The translations under genes were made by a program, and so were the position numbers. A stretch of DNA of 64,000 nt, from NCBI RefSeq assembly GCF_018881595.1, contig NZ_JACVQA010000002.1, forward strand, positions 62,001-126,000, read 5' to 3'. The notes beneath the pieces are model-generated. The model had not been told where the DNA came from and did no database searches. It saw only the letters and a program-made list of their open reading frames with translations. This document shows positions 31,657 to 42,478 of the stretch, in pieces (position 1 is the first letter of the stretch; each line of letters opens with the position of its first letter). This stretch comes from Polynucleobacter sp. UK-Gri1-W3. Lineage in GTDB: Bacteria > Pseudomonadota > Gammaproteobacteria > Burkholderiales > Burkholderiaceae.

Positions 31657-34600
31657 TTAGGCAGCCTCCACCATTGAAACGGCAGAAGAAATATCCACCG
31701 CAACAATACGGGATACGCCCTGCTCTTGCATCGTGACACCAATCAATTGATGTGCGATTTCCATAGTGATCTTGTTATGTGAAATAAACAAAAACTGTGT
31801 CTTATCAGACATTTTGGCAACTAGCTGGGCATAACGCAAGGTATTTGCATCATCCAAAGGAGCGTCAACCTCATCCAATAAACAGAATGGGGCTGGGTTC
31901 AATAGGAAGAGTGAGAACACCAAGGCAATCGCAGTCAAAGCCTTCTCGCCACCTGACAGGAGGTAAATAGAACTGTTTTTCTTACCAGGAGGCTGAGCCA
32001 TGACCTGAACGCCAGAGTCCAAAATCTCCTCACCAGTCATTACCAATTCAGCATGACCGCCACCGAACAATTCAGGGAAGAGTTTTCCAAAGTGGCTGTT
32101 AACCTGATCAAAAGTACCCTGCAATAGATCGCGAGTTTCGGCATCGATCTTTGCAATCGCATCTGTCAGAGTCTGCATCGCTTCGTTCAAGTCAGCTGAT
32201 TGCGCATCTAAGAACTGCTTGCGCTCACGGGAGCTTGATAGTTCATCTAAAGCAGCCATATTAACTGGACCTAAAGACTGAATCTCGGTATTTAAGCGAT
32301 TGACCTCGCTCTGCAGCGCGCCAACCTTCAGATCTGCACTGAAGTTCGCCTCAAGCGCAATGAGATCTGCCTCTGCATCAGATAGCAATGTCGCAAATTG
32401 TTCAAAGTTCAAACGAGCCGCTTGTTCACGCAATTGCAGATCAACCACTTTATCGCGCATAGGCTGGAGGCTACGCTCTACCTGCATACGCAACTCATCC
32501 GCTTCGCGCAACTGGTGCAATAAAGCATCTTGCTCGGTACGCGCATTTGCTAAAGCAGCTTCACGTGCGCTACGAGCAAGTAATAAGCCTTGTAACTTGT
32601 CTTGAGCTTCTTCGTCACTCAAAGTTTCTAATTCTTGAGCGGCAGCATCATGCTTATCCTGAATCTCCATGATCTGAGTACGCGCAGTACTTTGATCGCG
32701 CTGTAGATCGGCGATACGTTGTTGCAAAGAACGGGCTGCAAATGCAGCTTCTTGAGCAGACATCTCGGCCGCACGGAGTGACTCACGCAAACGATCACGC
32801 TCTTCGGTGGAGCGCTCTAGCTTTTCTTGCGCTACCTGCAAAGCCTCTTGCAAGGCTTGCTTAGATTCTTCAGACTCAAGCAACTCAGCAGCAGATTGCT
32901 CTTGAGTTTGCGCTAATTGCTCCATTTGCTGGCGCAACTCGCTCAACTCACCCTGAATCTGCGCTGCGCGTTGACTGTATTGCTCTTCAGCTTGAGTCAA
33001 CTGCATTCTTTCCACTTCAAAACCATGCGCCTCTTGAACAGCATGCTCAGCGTTTTCACGAGCTTGTTCAGCAGCTTGATGTGCCGCTTGATAGTTTGCA
33101 ACGCACTGATCTAGCTCGCCTTTGAGTTCGCTTTGCATGAGTTGTTGTGCACGCAATTGCTTTTCAAGACTTTCCATCTCTTGAGCGCGCGCCAACATAC
33201 CAGCCTGCTCAGAGTCAGCGGCATAGAGCTGCACACCAACACGGCTTACTAAGTGCCCTTGTTGAGTAACAAATGCGCCACCAGCGGGTAATTTTTCACG
33301 GCGATGTAAGGCATCTTCAAGACTGCTAGCGATGTAAATGTTATCCAACCACTCCTGCAAAACAGATGTGAGCCTTGCAGGGCCCGCACTTTGCACGCGG
33401 CTCAACAATGGCGTGAAGTCAGCTGGAGCAGCGGTATGTGCGGGAGTGATTTCCTCTGTGAGCAAAATAGCTAAACGACTTGGAGGAGCCTCATTAGCCA
33501 AAGCCAATGTCTCTTGAACGCTCTTTGCCGTAATAGCTGCCAAACGCTCACGCAATACGGATTCCAAGGCAGATTCCCACCCGCTCTCGACTTTGAGTTC
33601 TTGCCAGAGACGCTTACTCTCTTTAAGGCCCTTACTTTCCAACCAAGGACCAATCTTGCCTTGGGCTTGTACGCTTGCTTGCAAGGCAGTCAATGCTGTC
33701 AACTTGGCTTCAGTTTGAGCAAGATCTTGATTTGCTACTTGAATTTGTTGTTGCGCAGTATTGCGAGCCTCATCTGCAGCAGGAACACGTTGTTGAGTCT
33801 CAGCAGCGCGATGCTTGGCCTCCTCAACTTTACGAGCAGCCATTACTTGACGATCAATTGCCGTCTGCAGCGCTTCAGCATCAGGACGACGTAAACCATC
33901 GAATTCACCAGTTAGACGAGTCTCGCGCCCCTTCAATTCATCTGACTGAGCAGACATTGAACGAAGACGCTCGCCCAAACTTGCTAAGCGCTGCTCAATT
34001 GAAGCAAGCGCATCACGTGCGCTATTTAATTCACGTGAGGCAGTTTGGTAAGTCTCTTCACGGCTTGGCATTTGCTCTTGCAAGCCATTTAAATCTGCCA
34101 AGAGTGTTTGTTCTTTTTCAGAAGCCAAAGACAACTCATACTCAGTAGTGCGCTGCGCTTGTGCTGCATCTGTTTCTTGCACAGTCCAACGTTGCAGCTG
34201 AGCTTGCAAGTCTTGAGTTTGTTGTTGCAAGCGTTGACGTGCTTCTTGCACATAATGAATCTGCGCTTCAACCTGACTAACGTCAGAGTTTGTTTGATAT
34301 AAATCACCTTGCGCTTCTGAAACTTTATCTTGTAATGCATATTGCTGCGTACGCATTGTTTCTAGCTCAGCCTCAGCATGGCGGAGCTTAGCGGTCTGTT
34401 CTTCTAAGCCTACTTGTGTGTCACGGATACCGTTTGCATGACGCTCTTGTTCTTTACCAGCCTCAGTCTGACGCACAAACCACAATAATTGTTGCTGTGA
34501 TTTCATCTGCGTAGATAGCTCTGCGTGACGCTCAGCTACAGTCGCTTGTTTTTCCAAACGAGTTAACTGTTGATCGAGTTCGCGCAAGATATCTTCAACG

Positions 34601-35178
34601 CGAGTTAAATTTTCTACGGTGTCTTCTAAGCGTGAAGCAGTTTCTTTGCGACGCTCTTTATATTTAGAAACGCCAGCCGCCTCTTCCAAGAACACGCGCA
34701 ACTCTTCTGGCTTTGATTCCAAAATTCTGTTGATCGTACCCTGACCAATAATGGCGTAGCCTCTCGGACCCATACCAGTACCCAAGAAAATATCTTGAAT
34801 ATCTTTGCGACGAACCACTTGGTTATTCACGTAGTAACTAGAATTTCCATCACGTGTCAAAACACGTTTAATACCCAATTCTGCAAAAGTACCCCACTGA
34901 CCTTGAGCACGACCTTCAGTGTTATCAAAAATGAGTTCTACACTTGCTCGGCCAGCTGGTTTACGCAAACCAGAGCCGTTAAAAATAACGTCCTGCATAG
35001 ATTCGCCACGCAATTCGCTGGCGCGTGATTCACCCAAAACCCAACGGACGGCGTCAATAATGTTCGACTTTCCGCAACCGTTAGGACCTACAACGCCAAT
35101 AAGTTGGCCAGGCATTTCAAAATGGGTTGGGTCTACGAAAGACTTAAAGCCGGAAAGTTTGATTGATTTCAGTTGCAC
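31657..35178 (-). CDS. smc: Chromosome segregation protein SMC
   Basis: SMC (1173 aa), the ATPase of the Smc-ScpAB condensin that organises and separates chromosomes. The N-terminal Walker A is GVVGPNGCGKSNIIDAVRWVLGE (about 27-49). Long coiled coils run about 170-500 and 650-1000, with the hinge between (GPWLESKGLKESKRLW to GGAFVTQQGHLVSR). The C-terminal half has the ABC signature YLLSGGEKALTAIAL and Walker B FCLLDEVDAPLDD. Many Gln/Glu/Ala-rich heptads are normal for the arms. The first of a minus-strand trio smc-zipA-ligA. Confidence 0.98.
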   Translation of the reverse strand: MQLKSIKLSGFKSFVDPTHFEMPGQLIGVVGPNGCGKSNIIDAVRWVLGESRASELRGESMQDVIFNGSGLRKPAGRASVELIFDNTEGRAQGQWGTFAELGIKRVLTRDGNSSYYVNNQVVRRKDIQDIFLGTGMGPRGYAIIGQGTINRILESKPEELRVFLEEAAGVSKYKERRKETASRLEDTVENLTRVEDILRELDQQLTRLEKQATVAERHAELSTQMKSQQQLLWFVRQTEAGKEQERHANGIRDTQVGLEEQTAKLRHAEAELETMRTQQYALQDKVSEAQGDLYQTNSDVSQVEAQIHYVQEARQRLQQQTQDLQAQLQRWTVQETDAAQAQRTTEYELSLASEKEQTLLADLNGLQEQMPSREETYQTASRELNSARDALASIEQRLASLGERLRSMSAQSDELKGRETRLTGEFDGLRRPDAEALQTAIDRQVMAARKVEEAKHRAAETQQRVPAADEARNTAQQQIQVANQDLAQTEAKLTALTALQASVQAQGKIGPWLESKGLKESKRLWQELKVESGWESALESVLRERLAAITAKSVQETLALANEAPPSRLAILLTEEITPAHTAAPADFTPLLSRVQSAGPARLTSVLQEWLDNIYIASSLEDALHRREKLPAGGAFVTQQGHLVSRVGVQLYAADSEQAGMLARAQEMESLEKQLRAQQLMQSELKGELDQCVANYQAAHQAAEQARENAEHAVQEAHGFEVERMQLTQAEEQYSQRAAQIQGELSELRQQMEQLAQTQEQSAAELLESEESKQALQEALQVAQEKLERSTEERDRLRESLRAAEMSAQEAAFAARSLQQRIADLQRDQSTARTQIMEIQDKHDAAAQELETLSDEEAQDKLQGLLLARSAREAALANARTEQDALLHQLREADELRMQVERSLQPMRDKVVDLQLREQAARLNFEQFATLLSDAEADLIALEANFSADLKVGALQSEVNRLNTEIQSLGPVNMAALDELSSSRERKQFLDAQSADLNEAMQTLTDAIAKIDAETRDLLQGTFDQVNSHFGKLFPELFGGGHAELVMTGEEILDSGVQVMAQPPGKKNSSIYLLSGGEKALTAIALVFSLFLLNPAPFCLLDEVDAPLDDANTLRYAQLVAKMSDKTQFLFISHNKITMEIAHQLIGVTMQEQGVSRIVAVDISSAVSMVEAA

Positions 35179-35265
35179 GGCGTACTTTGCAGGGAAAAAA
35201 GAGGTTCAAATAAAGGGGTAAAAATTAAAGCTAAAGTGGGAAGATGATAGCAAGCTCTTGCCTGC

Positions 35266-35295
35266 TTGGACGCGTTTTTGGCCCATCTATATAAT
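35266..35295 (+). promoter_or_regulatory. Sigma-70 promoter for dapD-dapE
   Basis: TTGGAC (-35, 35266-35271) is separated by 18 bases from a perfect TATAAT (-10, 35290-35295). The predicted transcript starts near 35302, about 50 bases before the dapD ATG. It lies in the 174-base gap between divergent smc and dapD. Based on sequence match only. Confidence 0.55.
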
Positions 35296-35352
35296 GATGA
35301 ATCTACCTCCAGGGGCAAAATCCCTTAACAATCTGATAGTTAACTAAAAAGC

Positions 35353-36180
35353 ATGAGCCAATCACCACAAAACATCATTGAACAAGCCTGGGAAAACCGC
35401 GCAAACCTGTCTCCAGATAGCGCCCCTGGGGATGTCCGTAATGCCGTAAATGCCGTTTTAGAAGGCCTTAATGCCGGCACTATTCGCGTGGCCGAGCGCC
35501 GCGATGTTGGCAAGTGGGAGGTAAACCAATGGGTTAAGAAAGCTGTTTTGCTCTCTTTCCGCCTAGAAGACAATAAACCTGTGAGCGCCGGGGGATTTAC
35601 CCAGTTCTACGATAAGGTTCCTAGTAAGTTTGAAAACTACACAGCAGCCGACTTTGCTGCCGGTGGTTTCCGCGTAGTTCCCCCTGCCGTAGCCCGCCGT
35701 GGCTCATTTATCGGTAAAAACGCCGTTTTAATGCCTTCTTACGTCAATATTGGCGCTTATGTAGGCGAAGGCACAATGGTTGATACCTGGGCTACCGTAG
35801 GTTCTTGCGCCCAAATTGGCAAAAATGTACATCTTTCCGGTGGTGTTGGTATTGGCGGTGTTTTGGAGCCAATTCAAGCAGGCCCAGTCATTATTGAAGA
35901 TAACTGCTTTATCGGAGCCCGCTCCGAGGTAGTCGAAGGCGTCGTTATCGAAGAAAACGCTGTTTTATCTATGGGCGTCTACATCGGTCAAAGCACCAAG
36001 ATCTATGACCGCGAAACTGGTGAAGTGCACTATGGTCGTGTTCCAGCTGGCTCAGTAGTTGTTCCAGGCTCCCTTCCTTCTGCATGTGGCAAGTACAGCC
36101 TTTATGCAGCAATCATCGTTAAGAAAGTTGATGCTCAAACTAGAGCAAAGACCGCCATCAACGAATTACTTCGCGACTAA
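35353..36180 (+). CDS. dapD: Tetrahydrodipicolinate N-succinyltransferase
   Basis: DapD (275 aa) transfers succinyl from succinyl-CoA to tetrahydrodipicolinate in the succinylase branch of lysine and meso-diaminopimelate synthesis. The N-terminal helical domain ([16 protein letters not shown]) precedes a left-handed beta helix of hexapeptide repeats (about residues 105-220, e.g. [20 protein letters not shown]). It also has the [21 protein letters not shown] segment and [12 protein letters not shown] near the C-terminus. It is followed nine bases later by dapE, the next-but-one enzyme of the same pathway. Confidence 0.98.
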   Translation: MSQSPQNIIEQAWENRANLSPDSAPGDVRNAVNAVLEGLNAGTIRVAERRDVGKWEVNQWVKKAVLLSFRLEDNKPVSAGGFTQFYDKVPSKFENYTAADFAAGGFRVVPPAVARRGSFIGKNAVLMPSYVNIGAYVGEGTMVDTWATVGSCAQIGKNVHLSGGVGIGGVLEPIQAGPVIIEDNCFIGARSEVVEGVVIEENAVLSMGVYIGQSTKIYDRETGEVHYGRVPAGSVVVPGSLPSACGKYSLYAAIIVKKVDAQTRAKTAINELLRD

Positions 36181-36189
36181 GTTAAAGCC

Positions 36190-37341
36190 ATGAGCGCCAC
36201 ACTTGAGCTTACACAAGCTCTCATCTCCTGCCATTCCGTAACGCCGGCTGATGGTGGCTGCCAAGATTTAATTGCCAAGCGATTGCAAGCAATTGGTTTT
36301 CATACTGAGAGCATGGTGAGTGGTCCTGAAAGTTTTCAGGTCACCAACTTGTGGGCAATTAAAAAAGGTAAGGCTGGCGATCAAGGCAAAGTCTTGGTGT
36401 TTGCAGGCCATACCGACGTAGTGCCTACAGGCCCATTAGAGAAGTGGACAAACAATCCCTTTACCCCAACTATCCGTGACGGCATGCTCTATGGGCGTGG
36501 CGCAGCGGATATGAAAACTTCTCTCGCAGGTTTTGTTGTTGCTACAGAAGAATTTGTTACAGCACACCCAGATCACGAAGGCTCTATTGCATTCTTAATC
36601 ACTAGTGATGAAGAGGGTCCCGCTAACGATGGCACAGTCATCATGTGTGATCGCTTGCAAAAACAGGGCCAGCGCTTGGACTATTGTGTGATTGGTGAAC
36701 CAACTTCAGTTGATCAACTTGGTGACATGATTAAAAATGGTCGCCGTGGTTCCTTATCAGGCAAGCTTAAAGTAAAGGGTATTCAGGCGCACATTGCCTA
36801 CCCTCACCTCGGTAAGAATCCCATTCATCTATCCGCACCAGCAATTTCTGCATTGGTAGAAACTGAGTGGGATAAAGGCAATGAATATTTCCAGCCTACT
36901 AGTTTTCAGATCTCCAATGTGCATGCGGGTACAGGTGCAAATAACGTCATTCCGGGTGAGCTGGTTATCGACTTTAATTTTCGCTTTTCCACAGAGAGTA
37001 AGCCAGAACAATTGCGTGAGCGTCTAGAAAAGATTCTGAAAGACGCAGGTCTTGAATTTGAGATTAATTGGGTATTAGGCGGCAGTCCATTCATTACTGG
37101 TGATGGCGATTTGGCTGGAGCATTACGCAAGGCCATCAAAGCAGAAACCAATATTGATACAGAACTATCCACCACTGGCGGCACCAGTGATGGACGTTTT
37201 ATTGCTAAGATTTGTAACGAGGTTGTCGAATTTGGCCCCCTCAATGCAACTAGCCACAAAATCGATGAATGCGTCATTGTTGATGATGTGGTGCCTCTTA
37301 AAAATATCTACCGCAAGACTCTCGAGCAATTAATTGCTTAA
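36190..37341 (+). CDS. dapE: Succinyl-diaminopimelate desuccinylase
   Basis: DapE (383 aa), a di-zinc M20 family amidohydrolase, cleaves N-succinyl-LL-diaminopimelate to LL-DAP and succinate. Metal-binding motifs are visible: [12 protein letters not shown] (about residues 73-84), [16 protein letters not shown] (about 101-116), the Glu pair in [12 protein letters not shown] and the C-terminal His in [14 protein letters not shown]. The dimerisation lid domain lies about 180-290 ([19 protein letters not shown]). Together with dapD it forms a two-gene operon; prmB follows after 44 bases. Confidence 0.98.
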   Translation: MSATLELTQALISCHSVTPADGGCQDLIAKRLQAIGFHTESMVSGPESFQVTNLWAIKKGKAGDQGKVLVFAGHTDVVPTGPLEKWTNNPFTPTIRDGMLYGRGAADMKTSLAGFVVATEEFVTAHPDHEGSIAFLITSDEEGPANDGTVIMCDRLQKQGQRLDYCVIGEPTSVDQLGDMIKNGRRGSLSGKLKVKGIQAHIAYPHLGKNPIHLSAPAISALVETEWDKGNEYFQPTSFQISNVHAGTGANNVIPGELVIDFNFRFSTESKPEQLRERLEKILKDAGLEFEINWVLGGSPFITGDGDLAGALRKAIKAETNIDTELSTTGGTSDGRFIAKICNEVVEFGPLNATSHKIDECVIVDDVVPLKNIYRKTLEQLIA

Positions 37342-37385
37342 GTACAGTTTCGTCACGCGCCCTTTTCCCTAAAAAATTCTCCATC

Positions 37386-38282
37386 ATGGACCCTGAGTCT
37401 CAGCAACACCTTACAGTAAATCAGTGCATCGATCAGATTGCACAAAAACTTGAAGCAGCAAAGTTGCATTACGGCCATGGGGCAATCGATGCACAAAGTG
37501 AAGCCTTGTGGATTGTCAGCAAACAACTTGACCTTAGCCCAGCAGAAGCGCTCGATCACTTGGATGATGCAATCACCGAAGAGAAACAGCAAAAAGCATC
37601 CGCTATCGCTGACACCAGAATTTCTACACGCAAGCCACTTGCTTATATCTTGGGTGAAGCTTGGCTCATGGGCGTACCTTTTTTCAGCAGTGAACAAAGT
37701 ATTGTTCCGCGCTCTTGGATTGCAGAACTCATTGTTGATGGCTCGCTAGAGCCTTGGTTGCCTGCCGATGGCAAAGCGCTTGATCTTTGCACGGGTAATG
37801 GCTCACTGGCAATCCTATTGGCTCTGTCATGCCCAGATATTCATGTGAGTGCCTGTGATATCAGCATGTCTGCACTCTCCATAGCGGCTCGTAACGTTGA
37901 TCGTCACGGCCTAAGTTCTCAAATAGAGTTATTGGATGGAGACCTCTGGGATGCTTTGCCAGAGCCCAATGAAGATAACCTCTTTGATCTGATTATTTGC
38001 AATCCGCCCTATGTCAATGCTGCCTCAATGGATGCACTTCCTGCTGAGTATCACGCCGAACCTAAGCTGGCTTTGGCTGGCGGAGATGATGGCATGGATT
38101 TAATTAGGCGCATTATTGATTTAGCGCCGGATTACTTATCTGAGCGCGGAGCCATTCTGATTGAGATTGGTAATGAGTATGAGAATTTCAAAAAAGCTTT
38201 CCCGCAAATTTCGGCAATCTGGATAGAAGTCTCTGCTGGGGAAGAACAAGTCTTACTAATTCAGGCAGAAGATTTGCGTTAA
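37386..38282 (+). CDS. prmB: Ribosomal protein L3 N5-glutamine methyltransferase
   Basis: 298-aa HemK-like SAM-dependent methyltransferase that methylates a glutamine of ribosomal protein L3. It has the SAM motif ALDLCTGNGSLAILLAL (about residues 128-144) and the glutamine-binding NPPYVNAASMDALPAEY (about 205-221). The long N-terminal helical domain and the GGDDGMDLIRRIIDLAP segment distinguish PrmB from PrmC. It follows dapE and converges with radA, with 11 bases between stop codons. Confidence 0.93.
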   Translation: MDPESQQHLTVNQCIDQIAQKLEAAKLHYGHGAIDAQSEALWIVSKQLDLSPAEALDHLDDAITEEKQQKASAIADTRISTRKPLAYILGEAWLMGVPFFSSEQSIVPRSWIAELIVDGSLEPWLPADGKALDLCTGNGSLAILLALSCPDIHVSACDISMSALSIAARNVDRHGLSSQIELLDGDLWDALPEPNEDNLFDLIICNPPYVNAASMDALPAEYHAEPKLALAGGDDGMDLIRRIIDLAPDYLSERGAILIEIGNEYENFKKAFPQISAIWIEVSAGEEQVLLIQAEDLR

Positions 38283-38293
38283 GCGAAGAAAAG

Positions 38294-39658
38294 TTAACTT
38301 AACTCTGCAGCAGCGGCAATTGCTTGGTCAATGCGCTCTACGGGGATCACCTTTAATCCTGGAATCTTGGTCTTCGGCATATTCGCTTTAGGAATGATCG
38401 CTATCGTGAAGCCAAGCTTTGCAGCCTCCTTCAAACGCTCCTGACCACGAGGACAAGGACGAATTTCTCCAGCCAAGCCAACCTCACCAAAGACAATCAG
38501 CTCTTTTGGTAGGGCCCGATTACGAATCGATGATTGAATTGCTAACAATACAGCCAAGTCAGCAGCAGGTTCAGAAATCTTGACGCCACCAACCGCATTC
38601 AAGAAAACATCTTGATCAAAACAAGCAACACCAGCATGACGATGTAGCACCGCTAAAAGCATTGCTAGCCGAGCTTGTTCTAAGCCAACTGCTAAGCGGC
38701 GGGGATTAGGAACATGCGCTGTATCTACCAAAGCCTGAATCTCTACCAACAGAGGTCTACTACCTTCTTGCGTAACCAGAACGCAGGCACCTGGAACCAT
38801 TTGCTCATGTTGCGACAAAAAGATAGCTGATGGGTTGGTAACGCCACGCAGACCTTTTTCGGTCATCGCAAAGACGCCCAATTCATTCACTGCGCCAAAA
38901 CGATTCTTAATAGAGCGCACTAAGCGGAAAGAAGAGTGAGTATCACCTTCGAAATATAAGACGGTATCCACAATGTGTTCAAGAACCCGAGGGCCAGCAA
39001 GGTGACCATCTTTTGTTACGTGACCCACCATCAATATACATATGCCACTCGATTTAGCAGCCCGTGTTAACTGGGCTGCGCACTCTCGCACTTGGGCTAC
39101 AGAGCCAGGAGCAGAACTCAATACTTCTGAATATAAAGTCTGAATAGAGTCCACCACCAATACTTGTGGCTTAACGGTGTCCATAATGGAAATGAGTTTT
39201 TCCAACTGAATCTCTGCTAACACTTCAAGTTGCGGCGCATCCAATGCAATGCGTTTTGCACGTAAGGCAATCTGCGCAGCGGATTCTTCACCGCTGCTAT
39301 AGAGCACGTTCATACCAGCCGAACTCATTTCTGCCAATGCTTGCAGCAGCAAAGTAGATTTACCAATACCCGGATCACCGCCCAAGAGGACTACACCGCC
39401 TGGAACCAAGCCGCCACCCAGCACGCGATCAAACTCCTCAACACCCGTACTAAATCTTGGCAGATCTTCAGCGCTGATAGCGGATAGCTTTTGTCTTGGC
39501 AATGATTGTGCCAAGCCCTGAAAACGAGCATTTTGGCTTGTCTCAGGCAAGCCTTCTTCCAAAGTATTCCAGGCCTGACAAGATGGACATTGGCCCTGCC
39601 ACTTAGCAGAGGTACCGCCACAAGACTGACAGATATAAATCGATTTGACTTTAGCCAA
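38294..39658 (-). CDS. radA: DNA repair protein RadA
   Basis: RadA (454 aa) is a RecA-like ATPase helicase that extends heteroduplex during recombinational repair and natural transformation. The N-terminal Cys4 zinc finger is CQSCGGTSAKWQGQCPSC (about residues 10-27). The Walker A is GGDPGIGKSTLLLQ (about 92-105). The KNRFG signature (IKNRFGAVNELGVF) and the C-terminal Lon-like domain (about 290-450, GGVKISEPAADLAVLLAI) are intact. It is not in an obvious operon with the exported protein gene upstream (37 bases away). Confidence 0.97.
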   Translation of the reverse strand: MAKVKSIYICQSCGGTSAKWQGQCPSCQAWNTLEEGLPETSQNARFQGLAQSLPRQKLSAISAEDLPRFSTGVEEFDRVLGGGLVPGGVVLLGGDPGIGKSTLLLQALAEMSSAGMNVLYSSGEESAAQIALRAKRIALDAPQLEVLAEIQLEKLISIMDTVKPQVLVVDSIQTLYSEVLSSAPGSVAQVRECAAQLTRAAKSSGICILMVGHVTKDGHLAGPRVLEHIVDTVLYFEGDTHSSFRLVRSIKNRFGAVNELGVFAMTEKGLRGVTNPSAIFLSQHEQMVPGACVLVTQEGSRPLLVEIQALVDTAHVPNPRRLAVGLEQARLAMLLAVLHRHAGVACFDQDVFLNAVGGVKISEPAADLAVLLAIQSSIRNRALPKELIVFGEVGLAGEIRPCPRGQERLKEAAKLGFTIAIIPKANMPKTKIPGLKVIPVERIDQAIAAAAELS

Positions 39659-39695
39659 GGATTACCTAATTAAATAAAAATTAAATTGGAAAAAA

Positions 39696-40205
39696 TTAAT
39701 CGAGCTGAGTGCCCGCTTTATTTTCTTGAGCTCGCTTAGGAGCATCTTTACGACGCTGCTCTAGATCCGCCGCTCTTGCTGCAGCATCTTTTTGTTTCTG
39801 CTCAAAATCACGTTGATTGGCATCTCGCTCAGCCGCTTTTTCGGGTGATGCCCTTTCAGTAGCACGCTTAATATCATCTTGGTTTTTGATGCTTTCACGA
39901 AGCTTTCGTTGTGCTTCATGTAAAGCAACTTCTTGCTCACGAATGGGATCGATTTCCTTACGATAATCTGCACGCGCATCCCTTAAACAAGAGTTGACCC
40001 AGTACTTCTGATAACACTCGGCAGATGCTTTACCCCAGCGGTACTTAGACCATTCACGCTGAAGCTCCAACTCTTGTTCAATCTTGTCCAATTGCTCGAG
40101 CTCTGCCTCTTCTGCTGGAGTAGCAAGCACAACACCACTGAATGCAGTAGCCAATAAAAATATTGAAATAAATATTTTTGATTGGAGCAAAAGACTCTTT
40201 CTCAA
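39696..40205 (-). CDS. Unknown exported coiled-coil protein downstream of kup
   Basis: 169-aa protein I do not recognise. Residues 1-28 look like a signal peptide (basic MRKS, hydrophobic core, ATP cleavage region after LATP). The mature part is almost entirely charged helix rich in Glu, Lys, Arg, Gln and Ala ([18 protein letters not shown]; later [23 protein letters not shown] heptads). It has two cysteines in [20 protein letters not shown] that could form a disulfide in the periplasm. The start is TTG at 40205, overlapping the kup stop as TTGA, with AAAGG six bases upstream, so it is probably translated after kup. Its function is unknown; no family could be named. Confidence 0.6.
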   Translation of the reverse strand: MRKSLLLQSKIFISIFLLATAFSGVVLATPAEEAELEQLDKIEQELELQREWSKYRWGKASAECYQKYWVNSCLRDARADYRKEIDPIREQEVALHEAQRKLRESIKNQDDIKRATERASPEKAAERDANQRDFEQKQKDAAARAADLEQRRKDAPKRAQENKAGTQLD

Positions 40206-42142
40206 ATCTCGACCTTTGCACCCAACTCAACCAAGCGATTTGCAGGAATCTTAAAGAAGTCCGACTGACGTCCAGCATTTTGATACATCCAAGCAAATAG
40301 ACGTTCACGCCAGATTGCCATACCTGGCAATGTAGTGGGAACAATAGTATCCCTTGAGAGAAAGAATGAGGTGTTCATTAAATCAAATTTCAGATCAAAC
40401 TGACTCTCAAGCAAAGCCAAAATTTGATTGGTATCAGGAGTCTCTTTGAATCCATAAACTGCGCGCACCACATAAATATTGGGACCAAGCTCTTTTAAAG
40501 TAAGTCTTTGCTCATCACTCACATAGGGCACATCCCAGATACTGCACTTTAAGAAAAAGACACGATCATGAAGTATATGGTTATGTTTAAGGTTATGCAA
40601 AAAAGAAACAGGCAAGTAATCTACATGGGCAGTGAGAAAGATAGCAGTACCTTCTACTCTGTGCGGTGGGTTTAGCAATAAAGAAGTGATAAAAGTATCT
40701 AGCCGAATTCCGTCATTCAAAACACGTTCGCGAACAATTTGACGACCTTGGTACCAAGTCATCATTAGCAAGAAGCAAATCGAAGCAATCACTACTGGGA
40801 ACCAACCACCTTCAAATAACTTGACCAGGTTTGCGGTAAAGAAGCCGACATCAATAACTAAGAAGCAGCTAATGATGATGGCTACAAGAATAGAATTCCA
40901 CTTCCATAAAGCCTTCATCACCACTGCAGCCAACAAAGTTGTTAAGAGCATTGTGGTTGAAACAGCAACGCCGTATGCATTAGCTAAATTTTCAGACTTC
41001 TTGAAAGCTAAAACAATTCCAATCACAACAAAGCAAAGAACCCAATTGATAAAAGGAACATAGATCTGCCCTTTTTCCTTGGCCGAAGTAAATGCGATTT
41101 TCATGCGGGGCAAAAAGCCGAGCAAAATAGCTTCGCTAGTCATTGAGTAAGCACCGGAGATACAAGCCTGAGAAGCGATTACCGTTGCCAGGGTAGCCAA
41201 TACCACTAAAGCAAATGTATATGATTCAGGCACCATCAAAAAGAAGGGGTTTGAGACCGTTTCTGGATGAGCCAGGAGCATTGCTCCTTGCCCAAAATAA
41301 TTAATCAATAAACAAGGCATTACCAATAAAAACCAGGCGTATTTAATCGGACGTATTCCAAAATGCCCCATATCTGCATACAAAGCTTCGGCACCAGTAA
41401 GAACCAAAAAGATGGAGCCTGTCACTGCAAATGCGATGCCCGCATCCTGAGTCATAAATTGAAGGGCGTGAATAGGATTCAAAGCACCAATAATTTGCGG
41501 TGCATCTTGAATTTGGTTGAAGCCCATTAAAGCTAAAGATCCAAACCACACCAACATGACAGGCCCAAAGAGTGCACCAACTACTGAAGTACCTTTTTTC
41601 TCAAACAAAAATAAGCACAACAAAATTCCAATCGTAATTGGAATAACGTACGGGATAAAGCTATCAGACACAACTGTAGTGCCCTCGATGGCAGAGAGCA
41701 CTGAAATAGCAGGAGTAATAACAGCATCGCCATAAAATAGACAAGCACCCAAAACCCCCACAACCATAATAACGATGGATCGCTTAGATTTCGTTTTAGC
41801 AGTGCGCAAAGCAAGCGCCATCAAAGAAAGAATGCCGCCTTCACCATGGTTATTTGCTCGCATGACAAACAATAGATACTTGAGCGATACCACCAAAATG
41901 AATGACCAAAAAATCATAGAAATGACGCCAAATATAGATTCAGTGGTCATCGGAATGCCATTTTGTGGATCAAAGCAAACCTTTAAAGCATAAAGTGGAC
42001 TAGTGCCAATATCGCCAAAGACAATACCAATTGCGCCCAGCGCTAATGTCGCTAGGCCGCCCTTTTGATGATGATCTTGACCCTGGATTTCAACCGGACG
42101 CAATATCTCTGAGTGCGAAAATTCGGGATTGCTAACTGACAT
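40202..42142 (-). CDS. kup: Kup/KUP-family potassium uptake transporter
   Basis: 646-aa KUP (TrkD) low-pH potassium/proton symporter of the inner membrane. About 12 membrane segments occupy residues 25-450, beginning with [28 protein letters not shown], the family signature (GDIGTSPLY), and [26 protein letters not shown]. The C-terminal cytoplasmic domain (about 480-646) includes the [26 protein letters not shown] region. The stop is followed by the unknown exported gene. Its upstream region is the 169-base gap before the tRNA gene on the opposite strand. Confidence 0.97.
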   Translation of the reverse strand: MSVSNPEFSHSEILRPVEIQGQDHHQKGGLATLALGAIGIVFGDIGTSPLYALKVCFDPQNGIPMTTESIFGVISMIFWSFILVVSLKYLLFVMRANNHGEGGILSLMALALRTAKTKSKRSIVIMVVGVLGACLFYGDAVITPAISVLSAIEGTTVVSDSFIPYVIPITIGILLCLFLFEKKGTSVVGALFGPVMLVWFGSLALMGFNQIQDAPQIIGALNPIHALQFMTQDAGIAFAVTGSIFLVLTGAEALYADMGHFGIRPIKYAWFLLVMPCLLINYFGQGAMLLAHPETVSNPFFLMVPESYTFALVVLATLATVIASQACISGAYSMTSEAILLGFLPRMKIAFTSAKEKGQIYVPFINWVLCFVVIGIVLAFKKSENLANAYGVAVSTTMLLTTLLAAVVMKALWKWNSILVAIIISCFLVIDVGFFTANLVKLFEGGWFPVVIASICFLLMMTWYQGRQIVRERVLNDGIRLDTFITSLLLNPPHRVEGTAIFLTAHVDYLPVSFLHNLKHNHILHDRVFFLKCSIWDVPYVSDEQRLTLKELGPNIYVVRAVYGFKETPDTNQILALLESQFDLKFDLMNTSFFLSRDTIVPTTLPGMAIWRERLFAWMYQNAGRQSDFFKIPANRLVELGAKVEI

Positions 42143-42269
42143 GAATCATCCTTTTATAGGCCAAATGTTCAACTTAATGCGTGGCGATATGTTACTCCTT
42201 AACGATGCCCATCAAATCTAGATTTTCCTTAATAAAACTGCTCATTTATGCGTTATTTACAGGAATACC

Positions 42270-42299
42270 TCGACAGAGACCCCCAAAAAATGTTAGAAT
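42270..42299 (+). promoter_or_regulatory. Sigma-70 promoter of the tRNA-fMet gene
   Basis: TCGACA (42270-42275), an 18-base spacer and TAGAAT (42294-42299) lie 12 bases before the tRNA gene. Both boxes match the consensus well (five of six each), and no other gene fits this promoter. Confidence 0.65.
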
Positions 42300-42311
42300 T
42301 TAAGCTTCAGA

Positions 42312-42388
<77 letters not shown>

Positions 42389-42398
42389 GTATATATAA

Positions 42399-42431
42399 GG
42401 CTTTCAGGTCAATCGGCTTGAAAGTCTTTTT
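42399..42431 (+). terminator. Rho-independent terminator after tRNA-fMet, brought by the element
   Basis: GGCTTTCA pairs with TGAAAGTC (one G-U) across a 12-base loop and is followed by TTTTT. It lies 11 bases past the tRNA within the element. The tRNA's ancestral terminator is now on the far side at 53519-53544, so the element supplied a replacement. Confidence 0.7.
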
Positions 42432-42444
42432 ACTTTTCTAAGCC

Positions 42445-42465
42445 CTCGTAGGCGTATCGTAGGCA
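42445..42465 (+). repeat. Left arm-type repeat pair (CTCGTAGGC-N3-TCGTAGGCA)
   Basis: Two head-to-tail copies of TCGTAGGC with a three-base spacer (GTA). The same arrangement with spacer AGG occurs at 53307-53327 by the other end of the element, in the same orientation. Paired direct repeats flanking an att core on both arms are the usual form of integrase arm-binding sites. Seen in sequence; the integrase binding is inference. Confidence 0.65.
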
Positions 42466-42478
42466 TTTTGTGGGAATA

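Noticed and set aside
33514-34148. Plus-strand open frames inside smc
   Set aside because: Antisense of SMC coiled-coil codons, which are low in stops on the other strand.
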